From NCBI GenBank assembly GCA_005116745.1, contig SWDS01000002.1:294919-358918 (forward strand): a stretch of DNA of 64,000 bases, given 5' to 3'. This DNA comes from Nitrospira sp. GTDB lineage: Bacteria; Nitrospirota; Nitrospiria; Nitrospirales; Nitrospiraceae. The notes below the pieces were generated by a model that was given only the letters and a program-made list of their open reading frames with translations, was not told where the DNA came from and searched no databases. A program made the translations under genes and the position numbers. Shown here piece after piece: positions 37,449 through 46,416 of this stretch (position 1 is the first letter of the stretch; each line of letters opens with the position of its first letter).

Positions 37449-39003
37449 CGGCGTTGCGTCCTTTCGCGGCAAACAGGCCCTGTGGCCGCCACTGCAGGAA
37501 GAGAATCACCCCGACCAGGATAAAGACCTTCCCATAGACTGCCCCGCTGACGGGCTCGATCAGCTTGTTCAGCCCACCAATGCCGAGCGAGGCCCAGATC
37601 GTCCCGGCGAGTTTTCCGACTCCACCGGTCACCACGACCATGAAGGCATCAACGATATAGTTCTGCCCGAGTCCGGGATCAACATTGCCCACCATGGTCA
37701 GCGCCCAGCCTGCGATCCCAGCCAGCCCGGAGGCGAAGGCAAAGGTATAGGAGTCCACCTTGCGGGTCGGGATCCCAAGACAGGCGCTCATATTGCGGTT
37801 TTGCGTAACGGACCGGACCCGAATGCCGAGGTTGGATCGGAACAATAAGAAATAAATCCCAAGCACGCACACGATCGAGAGCAGGATGATGAAAATCCGA
37901 TTGTACGGCAAATAGACGCCGACCATCACTTGCGCCCCGCCGCGCAAGGCTTGCGGCGCAATGACCGCCGTCAGGTCGCCGAAGTATACCCGCGCCGCCT
38001 GCATGAGGATTAAGCTCACGCCCCACGTCGCCAGCAGGGTCTCCAACAGTCGCCCATAGAGAAAGCGAATCACGGTCGCCTCCAGCACCCAGCCAAAGGC
38101 GGCGGCCGAACAAAAGGCAACCGGCAAGGCCACGGGGAAATACCAATCGAAGACCTCGGGAGACAACCAGCTAACGAACGCCTGTTGTGTGACGAACGTG
38201 GCATAGGCGCCCACCATCATCAACTCGCCGTGCGCCATGTTGATGACCCCCATCAAGCCGAAGACGATCGCCAGGCCCAGAGACATCATCAACAAAATAG
38301 AACTGAGGCTGAGGCCTCGAAAGAATGTCTCGATGGCATCCGCCCACCAGAACCATGCGTCAATCTGCCCGATCGACGCATGCGCCGCATCCGCCAACGC
38401 GCGCTGCTCGTCCGTGGCTCCACTCTGGGTACCGGCTTCAAGCAATTCTTTGAGCGCAGACAGCCCGTTCTGGCTTCTGAGCTCCCCAAGCTTCTTGACA
38501 GCGACTACTCGGACCGCGTGATCCTCAGCACGAAGCCGGAGCAGCTGTGCGGATTCCTCCATCGTGTACTTGACCCACCAGACAGGCTCCTTTGTGGCAG
38601 CCTCTTCAAGCCAGACAATGGCTTCCGACCGGCCGGTGCCGACCAGATCGGCGGCGGCTGACCGTCGGGTATCCGACTGGGCATTGGTGAGATTGGCATG
38701 GTTCTTCAGCAGATCGATCACGGGCTTGAGGGCTTGCCGGGTTGCCCGATCCGCCTCGGCACGGATTGCATCGAGCTTGGGAAGCAGACTCGCATCACCC
38801 TGCGCAATGAGGAGCGCCGCCGCCGTGCTCCGGACCGCCGCATCCTCACTCGTGATGTCGAGAAGGGCCTGTTCGATCGGAGAGCTGGCTCCTGCAGCAA
38901 CCTCCGAGGCCAACGGTTGCTCTGCCACTGCCGTTCCTTGTGAAATGATCAGGAGAAAAAGAGCAACAACAATTTTGGAGAATAGAACAAATCCTCTACG
39001 CAT
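37441..39003 (-). CDS. urtB: Urea ABC transporter permease UrtB with HEAT-like N-terminal domain
   Basis: About 520 residues from ATG 39003 (MRRGFVLFSK). A signal peptide is followed by about 200 residues of helical repeats (DAAVRSTAALL..., AVRVVAVKKLGELRSQNGL) resembling HEAT repeats, then the LivH-like permease with about eight helices: LMSLGLAIVFGLMGVINMAH, FVTQQAFVSWLSPEV, and the end VILFLQWRPQGLFAAKGR. Long UrtB proteins of this form are known in proteobacteria; the exported repeat region may contact UrtA. An upstream GTG start at 39036 is possible. Confidence 0.94.
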   Translation of the reverse strand: MRRGFVLFSKIVVALFLLIISQGTAVAEQPLASEVAAGASSPIEQALLDITSEDAAVRSTAAALLIAQGDASLLPKLDAIRAEADRATRQALKPVIDLLKNHANLTNAQSDTRRSAAADLVGTGRSEAIVWLEEAATKEPVWWVKYTMEESAQLLRLRAEDHAVRVVAVKKLGELRSQNGLSALKELLEAGTQSGATDEQRALADAAHASIGQIDAWFWWADAIETFFRGLSLSSILLMMSLGLAIVFGLMGVINMAHGELMMVGAYATFVTQQAFVSWLSPEVFDWYFPVALPVAFCSAAAFGWVLEATVIRFLYGRLLETLLATWGVSLILMQAARVYFGDLTAVIAPQALRGGAQVMVGVYLPYNRIFIILLSIVCVLGIYFLLFRSNLGIRVRSVTQNRNMSACLGIPTRKVDSYTFAFASGLAGIAGWALTMVGNVDPGLGQNYIVDAFMVVVTGGVGKLAGTIWASLGIGGLNKLIEPVSGAVYGKVFILVGVILFLQWRPQGLFAAKGRNADA

Positions 39004-39575
39004 GGATCTCCATTTTGGTGATACTGGCCGACTCACAATCAGTCAGGCGCTTCCGCGCCGTTCTTCACCGAATACAAGGGATCAGACATAGACCACCCGG
39101 CAAAGTCTGAAACGCAGTCCACATTCGCAATTGAACCCGCCCTATCGCTACTTCTTGATTGATGCAGTAATCATTCTACCCATGTTGCGGCTCAAGATAT
39201 CTCACAAAAGACAGTGTAGACCTATCGGGGAAATCCTGAAAGATCGGTGGGAGATCCCCTAGGGAAGTGGAGCCGTCCAATTTACTGCAGGGGCCCAATC
39301 GTCGCACTGTGGAGAGCTGCGTCCTCGCTCTTGAGCTTGATACGCGCAGGTTTGATCGAGCTGCCAGCGAATCCCACACAAGCGATGCACATATGCATGT
39401 GGAGCGGGCCAGGCTCATTACCAAGATAACCTCCGTGCATAAACGTCAGCAGCAGACAGCCTCAAGCAGGAGGGGCTGGAATCTTCGTCACGAACGATTC
39501 CAGCCCCTCCCCGACAGACGTTGGACCCAGTATCGGAACGGCCGGTGAGCCGGCAAACCGGCTTGCGTCCCGCTC
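39004..39575. other. urtA-urtB intergenic region
   Basis: About 570 bases between the urtA stop and the urtB start on the minus strand. Apart from the perfect stem-loop at 39469-39510 I see no gene; short frames here lack ribosome binding sites. A separate promoter for urtBCDE may lie here but no convincing -35/-10 pair was found. Confidence 0.5.
39469..39510 (-). terminator. Stem-loop behind urtA
   Basis: A perfect 15-base stem (39469-39483 with 39496-39510, beginning GGAGGGGCTGG) and a 12-base loop lie 65 bases behind the urtA stop. No T tract follows on the minus strand, so it may act as a partial terminator or as a 3' end stabiliser that raises urtA message over urtBCDE. Confidence 0.6.
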
Positions 39576-40946
39576 CTATTTCTTTTGATACGTCCCTTGA
39601 TGATTAATCCAGTCGCACCCCTTCTCGGGGTTGGTGTACTCACTCCACGGCTCAGGCTTCACCAGGCCTTTGGAACGATGCACGACCTTGAATTGACCAT
39701 TCTTGAGAATTTCAGCGATCAGCACCGGCTTATGGGTGTGCTGGTTGGCCTCATCCATCATGATCTGGCCACCCGGCGCCAGGAACTTCTGTCCGTAGAC
39801 CGCCTTGCGCACGGCGTCCACTTCAATGGACCCTGCCTTTTCCACCGCCTGCTTCCACACATAGACGCCGAAATAGGCGGCCTCAATCGGATCGTCGGTG
39901 ACCCGGTTTTCACCGTCCGGCAGATTGTTCCGCTTGCAATAGGCCTTGAAGGCTGCCACGAACTTCTTATTTTGCGGCGTCTCCACGCTCTGATAATAGT
40001 TCCACGCCGCCAAGTGCCCGACCAGCGCGCTCGTATCCATGCCGCGCAGTTCGTCTTCGGCCACGCTGAACGCCATGATCGGTGCGTCTTCAGCGCGCAT
40101 GCCCTGATTGCCAAATTCTTTATAGAATGGCACGTTGCTGTCCCCGTTGATGGTACTGATCACCGCCGCCCCGCCGCCGGCCGCAAACTTCTTCAGCTTC
40201 CCGCAGATGGTTTGATAGTCCTGGTGATGGAACGGCGTATATTCTTCCTCGATGTTGGACGCCGGCACCCCCTTCGCCAATAACATGGCCCGCAGAATCT
40301 TGTTGGTCGTGCGGGGATAGACATAGTCGGTCCCGAGGAGATAAAACTTCTTGAAGCCGCCGCCTTCGGCGCTCATGAGGTATTCCACCGCCGGGGCCGC
40401 CTGTTGATTGACCGCCGCACCGGTATAGAACACGTTGCGGGAACACTCTTCGCCTTCGTACTGCACGGGATAGAAGAGCAAGCCGTTATTCTTTTCGAAG
40501 ACCGGCAGCACGGATTTCCGGCTCACCGAGGTCCAGCAGCCGAACACCACTGACACTTTGTCTTCCAACAGCAGCTGCTTGGCCTTCTCGGCAAACAGGT
40601 CCCAATTCGACGCTGGATCGACGATCTTCGCCTCGATCTGCCGCCCCATGACGCCGCCGGCTTTGTTGATTTCCTCGACGGCCATCAGCACGACATCGCG
40701 CAAGGATACTTCGCTGATCGCCATCGTGCCGCTCAGCGAATGGAGGATTCCAATCTTGATCGGTGGGCCGCCCGCCCCATACGACAGAGCGTACTGGCCG
40801 AGGTTGCCCAGGAGTGCCGCCACGCCGACGCCGGCCGCCACGCGCCCGCTCTGGCCGAGAAATTCTCGTCGCGACGACCCCGGGTGTTCAGTAGGGGCAA
40901 TCGATTCCTTCACGTCCTGTAAATCCTGCGGGGTGTTCTTGTCCAT
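39576..40946 (-). CDS. urtA: Urea ABC transporter substrate-binding protein UrtA
   Basis: Periplasmic urea-binding protein, 456 residues, type I fold as in amide-binding FmdD/UrtA. The N-terminus has a twin-arginine signal (SSRREFLGQSG, then a hydrophobic AAGVGVAALLG). Mature features are IKIGILHSLSGTMAISEVSL, LVFGCWTSVSRKSVLPVFE, LLFYPVQYEGEECSRNVFY and GDSNVPFYKEFGNQG, all strongly typical of UrtA. Start ATG 40946 has AAGGAG nine bases upstream. Tat export would mean folding in the cytoplasm before transport. It is the first gene of the urea transport set. Confidence 0.97.
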   Translation of the reverse strand: MDKNTPQDLQDVKESIAPTEHPGSSRREFLGQSGRVAAGVGVAALLGNLGQYALSYGAGGPPIKIGILHSLSGTMAISEVSLRDVVLMAVEEINKAGGVMGRQIEAKIVDPASNWDLFAEKAKQLLLEDKVSVVFGCWTSVSRKSVLPVFEKNNGLLFYPVQYEGEECSRNVFYTGAAVNQQAAPAVEYLMSAEGGGFKKFYLLGTDYVYPRTTNKILRAMLLAKGVPASNIEEEYTPFHHQDYQTICGKLKKFAAGGGAAVISTINGDSNVPFYKEFGNQGMRAEDAPIMAFSVAEDELRGMDTSALVGHLAAWNYYQSVETPQNKKFVAAFKAYCKRNNLPDGENRVTDDPIEAAYFGVYVWKQAVEKAGSIEVDAVRKAVYGQKFLAPGGQIMMDEANQHTHKPVLIAEILKNGQFKVVHRSKGLVKPEPWSEYTNPEKGCDWINHQGTYQKK

Positions 40947-41006
40947 CGTGCATCACTCCTTATGTGTCTGCCGTGAGTTGCCAACTGCCGGTCCCTGCTG
41001 CTTCCG

Positions 41007-41111
41007 CTAAGCACCGCTCTCCAAAACGATCGGCCACCTGGCATAAGCCTCTCGCGCAAAAGTTCTTCGAGCGGGCCACTGTACAGCCTTACACCGAGCT
41101 ACCTGGCTCAT
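41007..41111 (-). CDS. Possible 34-residue leader peptide upstream of urtA
   Basis: An ATG at 41111 lies seven bases behind a long purine block (AGGAGGGAGAGGAG), the strongest ribosome binding site near urtA. The frame (MSQVARCKAVQWPARRTFAR...) ends at 41007, about 60 bases before urtA. The product is basic and shows no helix or domain. It could be a leader ORF whose translation controls urtA, or chance; the support is the ribosome binding site only. Confidence 0.25.
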   Translation of the reverse strand: MSQVARCKAVQWPARRTFAREAYARWPIVLESGA

Positions 41112-41309
41112 AAATAGACTCCTCTCCCTCCTTTCTTTTGGAACGTTCAGGGAGCCAGTGGAAACTATCGGAACTACCTAAAGGGGGCCACCGAGAGTGG
41201 ATGTTGACGTGTAACGTGCGTTGTATGGAATGGGCGTTGCTACGTGATTGACAGCTTCGCTTGCGCCTCATGAGCATTTAAACTCGTTCTCCTCCGTGGG
41301 GCGACAGGA

Positions 41310-41319
41310 TTGTATACAA
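41310..41319. promoter_or_regulatory. Palindrome TTGTATACAA, GntR-type operator candidate
   Basis: A perfect ten-base palindrome with the TGTATACA core common to operators of GntR-family regulators. It sits about 365 bases before urtA and about 295 before the divergent lipoprotein gene. No GntR gene is present in the window, so the assignment is tentative. Confidence 0.25.
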
Positions 41320-41612
41320 AATGTTCTCGCCCCGTCAAGGTCGCTGTCCGCTCATCAATGCACGTGATTCGTCCGCAAACCAAGAGAGGAAGCCATCCCC
41401 GGCTGAATGCTCTATACCTTTCTGCGTCGTGAGGCAAACCCCATCTGACTCACTTGCTCACTCAGCAGAAGGATCACCCTGAATATCGACCTTACAGCTA
41501 CTATCCTCCAGGATCACACGACCTGATACAAGCTGGCTACTGGTGTTTTGTTTTTAACGGATGTTCCTGTTACACTGCATCCCGCTTGAACTCAACCAAG
41601 CAACACAACATC

Positions 41613-42530
41613 ATGAATGTCACGCAACGCTTCTCTTCGATATTTCGCCTCAGCCTGCTCATGCTAAGTTGTTTGGCAATTGGTTGCGCCGGACCTCGCC
41701 CTACCACACTTATTCACGAGGCCCCTCTCGGCACAGTGTTCCTTGAGGATGTCTCCAGTAACTCGTCCCAGGCGGCACATCCCATCAAATTGTCCGAAAC
41801 GACCGTCGCAGATATCTTGCGCGGAGTACACACGAAGGAAAAAAGCGGACTCTTGCTGCTGCTCGGCAAAGCCTTGAAGACAACGAACCTGAACGATATT
41901 CGGACATTCTCCGAGGATGACATCGCATTCTTGACTCCACATATTGCCACCGCCCTTGCGCGAGCGACGCCCAATCAACGAGTGGGTTTTCATATCTATT
42001 CCACACCGCAGCTATCACAGGCTCCAACGGCCAATCAAAATAGAGAGACGACCTCGGGGCATCTCTTCGCTGACGGTCTCTCGCTACATTTCACGTTGAC
42101 TCACTACCGATACTATCCAGGGAAAAAACCCACCGCGAGCCAAAAGGAGCCACGTCCACTCCCGGATACGGATGGCCTGCGCGACCGTGAAGTGACCTTC
42201 CTGCCAGAAGCCGCCCTCCGACCGGACGCATATGACCGATCGAGCTGGATTGGAAAGTCGGAAGATCGATCACTCGCCATTGATTATCAACTGCTGGCGA
42301 GAGTCCTTGCCACACCTCCACCTTCGCCCCCTGTTGCGCAGCCGGCCCCCACGGTCGCAGCGCCCATTCCACAACAGCCCCCATCGATTCCAGTGCAAGC
42401 CGCACCAAGTGAGAGGAATGAGGCCGACTTGCAGGCGTTTAAGGAAGAGCTGAAAGCGCTCCAGAAAAAGGTGGACGAACAGAGCGCCGAACTCCAGCGA
42501 CTCAAGAGCCCACCACCCAAGAAAAAGTAA
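41613..42530 (+). CDS. Lipoprotein with C-terminal coiled coil, unknown function
   Basis: About 305 residues from ATG 41613 (MNVTQRFSS). A lipoprotein signal ends at LAIGCAG, so the mature protein is lipid-anchored. The middle region (about 30-215) is mixed alpha/beta without a recognised domain; it includes TLTHYRYYPGKKP and REVTFLPEAALRP. A Pro- and Ala-rich linker (about 225-260) leads to a coiled coil of about 35 residues (FKEELKALQKKVDEQSAELQ) and a basic end PPPKKK. An in-frame start about 50 codons upstream lacks a signal sequence and is less likely. I do not recognise the family; similar lipoproteins are common in Nitrospira-like genomes by impression only. Confidence 0.75.
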   Translation: MNVTQRFSSIFRLSLLMLSCLAIGCAGPRPTTLIHEAPLGTVFLEDVSSNSSQAAHPIKLSETTVADILRGVHTKEKSGLLLLLGKALKTTNLNDIRTFSEDDIAFLTPHIATALARATPNQRVGFHIYSTPQLSQAPTANQNRETTSGHLFADGLSLHFTLTHYRYYPGKKPTASQKEPRPLPDTDGLRDREVTFLPEAALRPDAYDRSSWIGKSEDRSLAIDYQLLARVLATPPPSPPVAQPAPTVAAPIPQQPPSIPVQAAPSERNEADLQAFKEELKALQKKVDEQSAELQRLKSPPPKKK

Positions 42531-42635
42531 CGCCCTCACGACGGAAGCTGACGGACGCGAAGGGTCTGGTGACGGTTCGAAGACTCATCCCCACACACCG
42601 GCCTTCGCCTGAGCTCCCGACGATCTGTTCGTTGA

Positions 42636-43433
42636 CTATTGAGCGGCAGGAAGGGGATCCAGCATTTCATCGAGAGGAGCAGACGTTTGAAGATCATCGC
42701 TCACTGAGGGCTCCACACTTGACTCGATCGTCTCAATCGATCCCTCCTCAGACAACACCTCTCCACCGTCCATCGGAAGGAATGCTTGCTCCGCCTCACC
42801 AAGCTCCTTGAATTCACGAAGAGGTGGCAGCTGCGAGAGGTCGCTCAAACCAAAATGTTCAAGAAAGAATTTGGTCGTCCCGTACATGATCGGACGACCG
42901 GGGACTTCTTTGCGTCCGACGATTCGCACCAGTTTTCGCTCCAACAGCGTGCGCAAGACGCCGGACGTCTCCACTCCACGGATTTCTTCGACCTCCGACC
43001 GCACCAACGGCTGTTTGTAGGCAATAATTGCCAATGACTCCAGCGCGGACCGGGACAGCTTCGCCGATGTCTTGGCCTTGTCCAGCCGTTTGATCCAGGG
43101 CGCATAGTCCAACTTCGTCACGAGACGGTATCCGCCGGCGACGACAGCCAGTCGCACCCCGCGCCCATCTTGATCGAGCGCTTGGCCAAGATGTCGCAGC
43201 GCCTCTTCCACATCAATCTTCGGCACATTCCCCATCACGGTCACAAGGCGAGCCACAGACAACGGTTCGGAAGAAACAAAGAGCAGTGCTTCCAGAATCG
43301 CTTGGAGTTCCCCCAATCCTTGCACCTGAGGGCCATTGATACTCTGATCAGACGGCGATCCATTCGCCTCTTCGCTATTCACCGTACTCGTCTCCGGCAT
43401 CTCATGAACCAGATCCGCCGTCAGTAGCGTCAT
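42636..43433 (-). CDS. scpB: Segregation and condensation protein ScpB
   Basis: ScpB dimer binds ScpA and SMC to form the bacterial condensin. About 265 residues: an acidic N-terminus, the winged-helix core LGELQAILEALLFVSSEPLS, LVTVMGNVPKIDVEEALRHL, LSRSALESLAIIAYKQPLVR, IRGVETSGVLRTLLERKLV, GRPIMYGTTKFFLEHFGL, and an acidic tail of about 60 residues. The start ATG 43433 overlaps the scpA stop by four bases and has GGAGG five bases upstream, better than the ATG four codons earlier. Confidence 0.95.
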   Translation of the reverse strand: MTLLTADLVHEMPETSTVNSEEANGSPSDQSINGPQVQGLGELQAILEALLFVSSEPLSVARLVTVMGNVPKIDVEEALRHLGQALDQDGRGVRLAVVAGGYRLVTKLDYAPWIKRLDKAKTSAKLSRSALESLAIIAYKQPLVRSEVEEIRGVETSGVLRTLLERKLVRIVGRKEVPGRPIMYGTTKFFLEHFGLSDLSQLPPLREFKELGEAEQAFLPMDGGEVLSEEGSIETIESSVEPSVSDDLQTSAPLDEMLDPLPAAQ

Positions 43434-44239
43434 GTCCCCCTCCATTCCATATCGACATCGTCAAGTTCTGCCGGATCAGGCACCAAGGAGAACATCCGTG
43501 AGACTAAAATCGGTCCGAATGTTTCCACTTGGAATACACGAGCCACCCGCAGTCTCATCAACTCAAGTAAGGCCAAGAACGTCACGACGACCACCAGCCG
43601 ATGACTCGATCCCTCAAACAGCGCAGCAAATGAGACCGAGTCTTTGCCTCCAAGTATTTCCAAAATGAGATTCATTCGCTCGCGTACCGTGAGATTGTCA
43701 GGCGCAATCTCAATGAGCTTGCTGCCAGGATTCCGCTCAAGCACTCCCTTGAGCGCATCGACCAGATCAAACAGCGAGACATTCTCCAGCGAAAGATCCT
43801 CCTCAACCGCTGCGTCTACTGAAAGCGCTTGCTCACGCCAAAAGATCTCATTCCACATCTTTTCCTGGTCGTCGAGCTGACGGGCCGCTTCTTTGAAACC
43901 CTTATATTCCAGCAGCCGTCGAACGAGCTCTTCCCGAGGGTCCGGCCCTTCCTCGTCATCGTCGGACGTCTCATCAACCGGCAACAGCATTTTGGATTTG
44001 ATCTGCAAGAGCGTCGCCGCCATGACCAAAAAATCCCCTGCCACATTGAGATTGAGTTCTTCCATCGCTTCCAGATACTCGAGGTATTGTCGGGCAATCA
44101 TCGCAACGGGGATATCGTAGATGTTGATCTCATTCTTCTTGATGAGGTGCAGCAAGAGATCCAGTGGTCCCTCGAAATTTTCGATACGGACCTGGTACGG
44201 AAGCTCTGGTTGCTCAAAATCTTCTGCCTGAGAGTCCAC
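43430..44239 (-). CDS. scpA: Segregation and condensation protein ScpA
   Basis: ScpA is the kleisin subunit of SMC-ScpAB. The 269-residue protein shows the conserved N-terminal helical domain YQVRIENFEGPLDLLLHLIKKNEINIYDIPVA shortened here as ENFEGPLDLLLHLI, then DFLVMAATLLQIKSKMLLP, an acidic linker DETSDDDEEGPDPREEL, and the C-terminal winged helix with LVVVVTFLALLELMRLRVAR. It is followed by overlapping scpB. Both are single-copy housekeeping genes. Confidence 0.95.
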   Translation of the reverse strand: MDSQAEDFEQPELPYQVRIENFEGPLDLLLHLIKKNEINIYDIPVAMIARQYLEYLEAMEELNLNVAGDFLVMAATLLQIKSKMLLPVDETSDDDEEGPDPREELVRRLLEYKGFKEAARQLDDQEKMWNEIFWREQALSVDAAVEEDLSLENVSLFDLVDALKGVLERNPGSKLIEIAPDNLTVRERMNLILEILGGKDSVSFAALFEGSSHRLVVVVTFLALLELMRLRVARVFQVETFGPILVSRMFSLVPDPAELDDVDMEWRGT

Positions 44240-44310
44240 GGCGTCGTTATATCAACTTATGGGGTGACGGGCAAGCCTGATCCTATATGTTGGGGATGAT
44301 CGAGTGCTCT

Positions 44311-45399
44311 TCATTTGAGCTTTGCGGCATACGCCACGAGCAAAGCGGCCACGATGAGAAACATCACAGTGAGCGCATACTGTCCATTACTGGTTTGAAG
44401 AAGGCCGCCAGGCTGAGCTGATTCACGTCGTTTTGCTTGGTCTAATAGAGGCGGGTGATCGAACCGTGCCTTTACCAGATCGTCTTGTTGCCGGAACTCA
44501 GCATGGGAGAAGTCAGCTGATCCTAAAAACTGGGCACCCGCAAAGACCGCTTCGCCCTCAAAGGCCGCAAAGCCAAAGAACGTCTCGCGGCTGAAAATCG
44601 CTTCACTGAAGCTGACCCGCCCCTTGAAGCGACTCCCTGAAAATCCTGTCCCCAGGCCGAACCTCGACCGCTCAAATACCGCTGGTTGCTCGAACGTCAC
44701 TTCTAGGAATTCCGCCATACCGTCGAAGAGCGCGCTGGTACAGTCCACCGAACCTCGAAATGTAGATTGGTGAAATCTGGTGCTGGGGCCAAACTTGGTC
44801 TCCCGACACCCCACCGGCATGGTGAACTGTCCCTGGACAAAATAGGCTTCTTTTTCGAATGTGGCTCGTGAGAGCTCGACCGGCTTGTGGAACACCGACC
44901 GAGAGAGATCCACACCTTCCTTGAAATGGGACCCAGAAAAGTCGACAGGTCCTTCAAACCGAAGCGTGCTGTCGGTTGCCCGATGGCGCACTGCGCCCAC
45001 CACCACGGAATCTCGCAGGCTCAGTGCCTCACGAACAATTCGCTGCCCGTTGCCGCCGACATGATCCTCGAGGTTCGCTCTCTCCGAGGTACGCCCTGGT
45101 GAGCCTCCCGTCGTCTGTACGGCTAGGCGATCGAAGATCAGGTCCCCGCGCACCAATACACCAAGGAGATCCACGGAACGCCCCTTGGCGATCGCATCCA
45201 TAATCACTTCGCCACGCACGGCATGGCTCTCCCGCTCCGCCTGCGTGCAGCTGGGCGAGAGATGGATCACGAGCCCCGCGTCAATTCCAGTTGCAGCTGT
45301 CTCGGCAACGCAACCAGCATTGGCCTCTCGTGAACAAGTCACCATGGCACAGAGAAGCACCAGCGCCAGGCACCAGGGAGACCGTCTCGTTTTCAGCAT
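44311..45399 (-). CDS. Exported pentapeptide-like repeat protein with C-terminal membrane helix
   Basis: About 362 residues. A signal peptide (CLALVLLCAMVTCSREANA) is followed by a region with GEVIMDAIAKGRSVDLLGV and VRGDLIFDRL, then a long stretch (about 150-320) of degenerate pentapeptide-type repeats: VDFSGSHFKEGVDLSRSVF, FRGSVDCTSALFDGMAEFL, FSGSRFKGRVSFSEAIF, FAGAQFLGSADFSHAEF. These fold as a right-handed beta helix. One helix (LTVMFLIVAALLVAYAA) ends the protein, so the repeat domain faces the periplasm. Start chosen at ATG 45399; a GTG at 45447 is also possible. Function unknown. Confidence 0.78.
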   Translation of the reverse strand: MLKTRRSPWCLALVLLCAMVTCSREANAGCVAETAATGIDAGLVIHLSPSCTQAERESHAVRGEVIMDAIAKGRSVDLLGVLVRGDLIFDRLAVQTTGGSPGRTSERANLEDHVGGNGQRIVREALSLRDSVVVGAVRHRATDSTLRFEGPVDFSGSHFKEGVDLSRSVFHKPVELSRATFEKEAYFVQGQFTMPVGCRETKFGPSTRFHQSTFRGSVDCTSALFDGMAEFLEVTFEQPAVFERSRFGLGTGFSGSRFKGRVSFSEAIFSRETFFGFAAFEGEAVFAGAQFLGSADFSHAEFRQQDDLVKARFDHPPLLDQAKRRESAQPGGLLQTSNGQYALTVMFLIVAALLVAYAAKLK

Positions 45400-45494
45400 G
45401 GCAGTGAGTGAACGATCGAAGCGGCGATGGAACAAGGTGCTGGCCACATTATTTCATGGAGGAGAGAGACGAAACATTCAGAAGATAACGAGAC

Positions 45495-45528
45495 ACCGCC
45501 GCTGGAACCGATCAGTTCCAGCGGCGGT
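45495..45528 (-). terminator. Terminator-like hairpin after the histone-like gene
   Basis: A perfect 14-base stem (ACCGCCGCTGGAAC at 45495-45508, partner at 45515-45528) with a six-base loop lies about 110 bases behind the stop at 45640. The following minus-strand bases are GTCTCGTTATCTTCT, only moderately T-rich. Confidence 0.6.
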
Positions 45529-45639
45529 CAGTGAACACACTGAGCGACTCCAACCTGAGAACCCTCGCTCTTGCACAAGAGTTTACATCGAACAGAAGAT
45601 ACGAGGGACCTAGCCAGAAGTCCCAGAGGCCATGAGATA

Positions 45640-46104
45640 TCAGTTATTTCGATAGTCGTCGTCCAATAAGTCTTCAGATTTATTGATTAACCCGTCCCTG
45701 TCATCATCGGCATCAAGATCGAGCTCCTCTTGGGCGTCATCTTCCTCGACCTCGTCCTCCATCCCCAGCTCATCACTGTCCATTTCATCTTCATCGTCAA
45801 GATCAGCCTCGTCCGGCTCCATAGGTATCGCTGGTTTCGTCACTACGGGCTTGCGTGGCGCTACATCCGGCTCCGCCACGAATTTCTTCGCGGGTGCGCT
45901 CGGTGGGCTGACCTTGGGTGCAGCCTTTTTCGCAGGTTTGCCAGCCGCTTTCTTGACGGTCTTTTTCTTCAAGGCCGACTTGGATGCCTTGACGGCCGCC
46001 CGCTTCTTCACTGTCTTCTTGACAGCCTTCTTCTTCGGCAACGGTGCAGTCTTTTTCGTCCGCGACGATTTTTTCGTGACGGCTTTCTTCTTCTTGTTCG
46101 CCAT
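45640..46104 (-). CDS. Charge-split histone H1-like protein
   Basis: A 154-residue low-complexity protein in two halves. Residues 1-75 are Lys/Ala/Pro-rich with KKxVKK repeats (KKKAVKKTVKKRAAVKA, KKKTVKKAAGKPAKK), as in bacterial histone H1-like proteins such as HctB and AlgP. Residues 95-154 are extremely Asp/Glu-rich (DEADLDDEDEMDSDELG, EVEEDDAQEELDLDADDD) with DADDDRDGLINKSEDLL resembling an EF-hand-like calcium loop. AGGAGGGAT precedes the ATG. It probably binds DNA through the basic half; the acidic tail could tune that or bind calcium. No folded domain is seen. Confidence 0.8.
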   Translation of the reverse strand: MANKKKKAVTKKSSRTKKTAPLPKKKAVKKTVKKRAAVKASKSALKKKTVKKAAGKPAKKAAPKVSPPSAPAKKFVAEPDVAPRKPVVTKPAIPMEPDEADLDDEDEMDSDELGMEDEVEEDDAQEELDLDADDDRDGLINKSEDLLDDDYRNN

Positions 46105-46416
46105 TCCGATCCCTCCTCTTCATTTCAGCCAGGCGCAACGGCCTCCATCTAGCATGAACGAACAACCTCTTGCAACCACCCCGCTTCTTGGCCTCCATCG
46201 ATTGGCTCGTTCGCCCGTTCTTAGGATTTCATGGAGAACGATTCTGGCATCCTACGAGGTGCGGTACGGTGGGCAGATGGCAGGGCACCACCCCCAAGCG
46301 ATCCGGCTCAATCGCATGCTATTATGACGAGGCGCCTCGAGCACGAGCCTGAATCCTCTCTTTTACTTCCGGCTCTTATGAAGAAACCGCCTTATTGAGC
46401 ATGGAGTAACGCCGAC
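46105..46416. other. Divergent intergenic region without recognised genes
   Basis: About 310 bases between the histone-like gene (minus) and the cupredoxin gene (plus). It must contain both promoters. I found the ribosome binding site AGGAGGGAT for the minus gene and GGAG for the plus gene, but no convincing -35/-10 boxes, repeats or small genes. Confidence 0.45.

Larger units (their letters stand above)
40947..41612. other. Divergent region upstream of urtA
   Basis: About 665 bases between urtA (minus) and a lipoprotein gene (plus). It contains a possible 34-codon leader ORF at 41007-41111 with a very strong ribosome binding site and a ten-base palindrome TTGTATACAA at 41310-41319. I looked for sigma-54 boxes before urtA and found none that fit. 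Confidence 0.5.

Noticed and set aside
40947-41300. Sigma-54 promoter before urtA
   Set aside because: A TGGCC...TTTTGG stretch was seen, but the GG-N10-GC spacing fails at the GC position.
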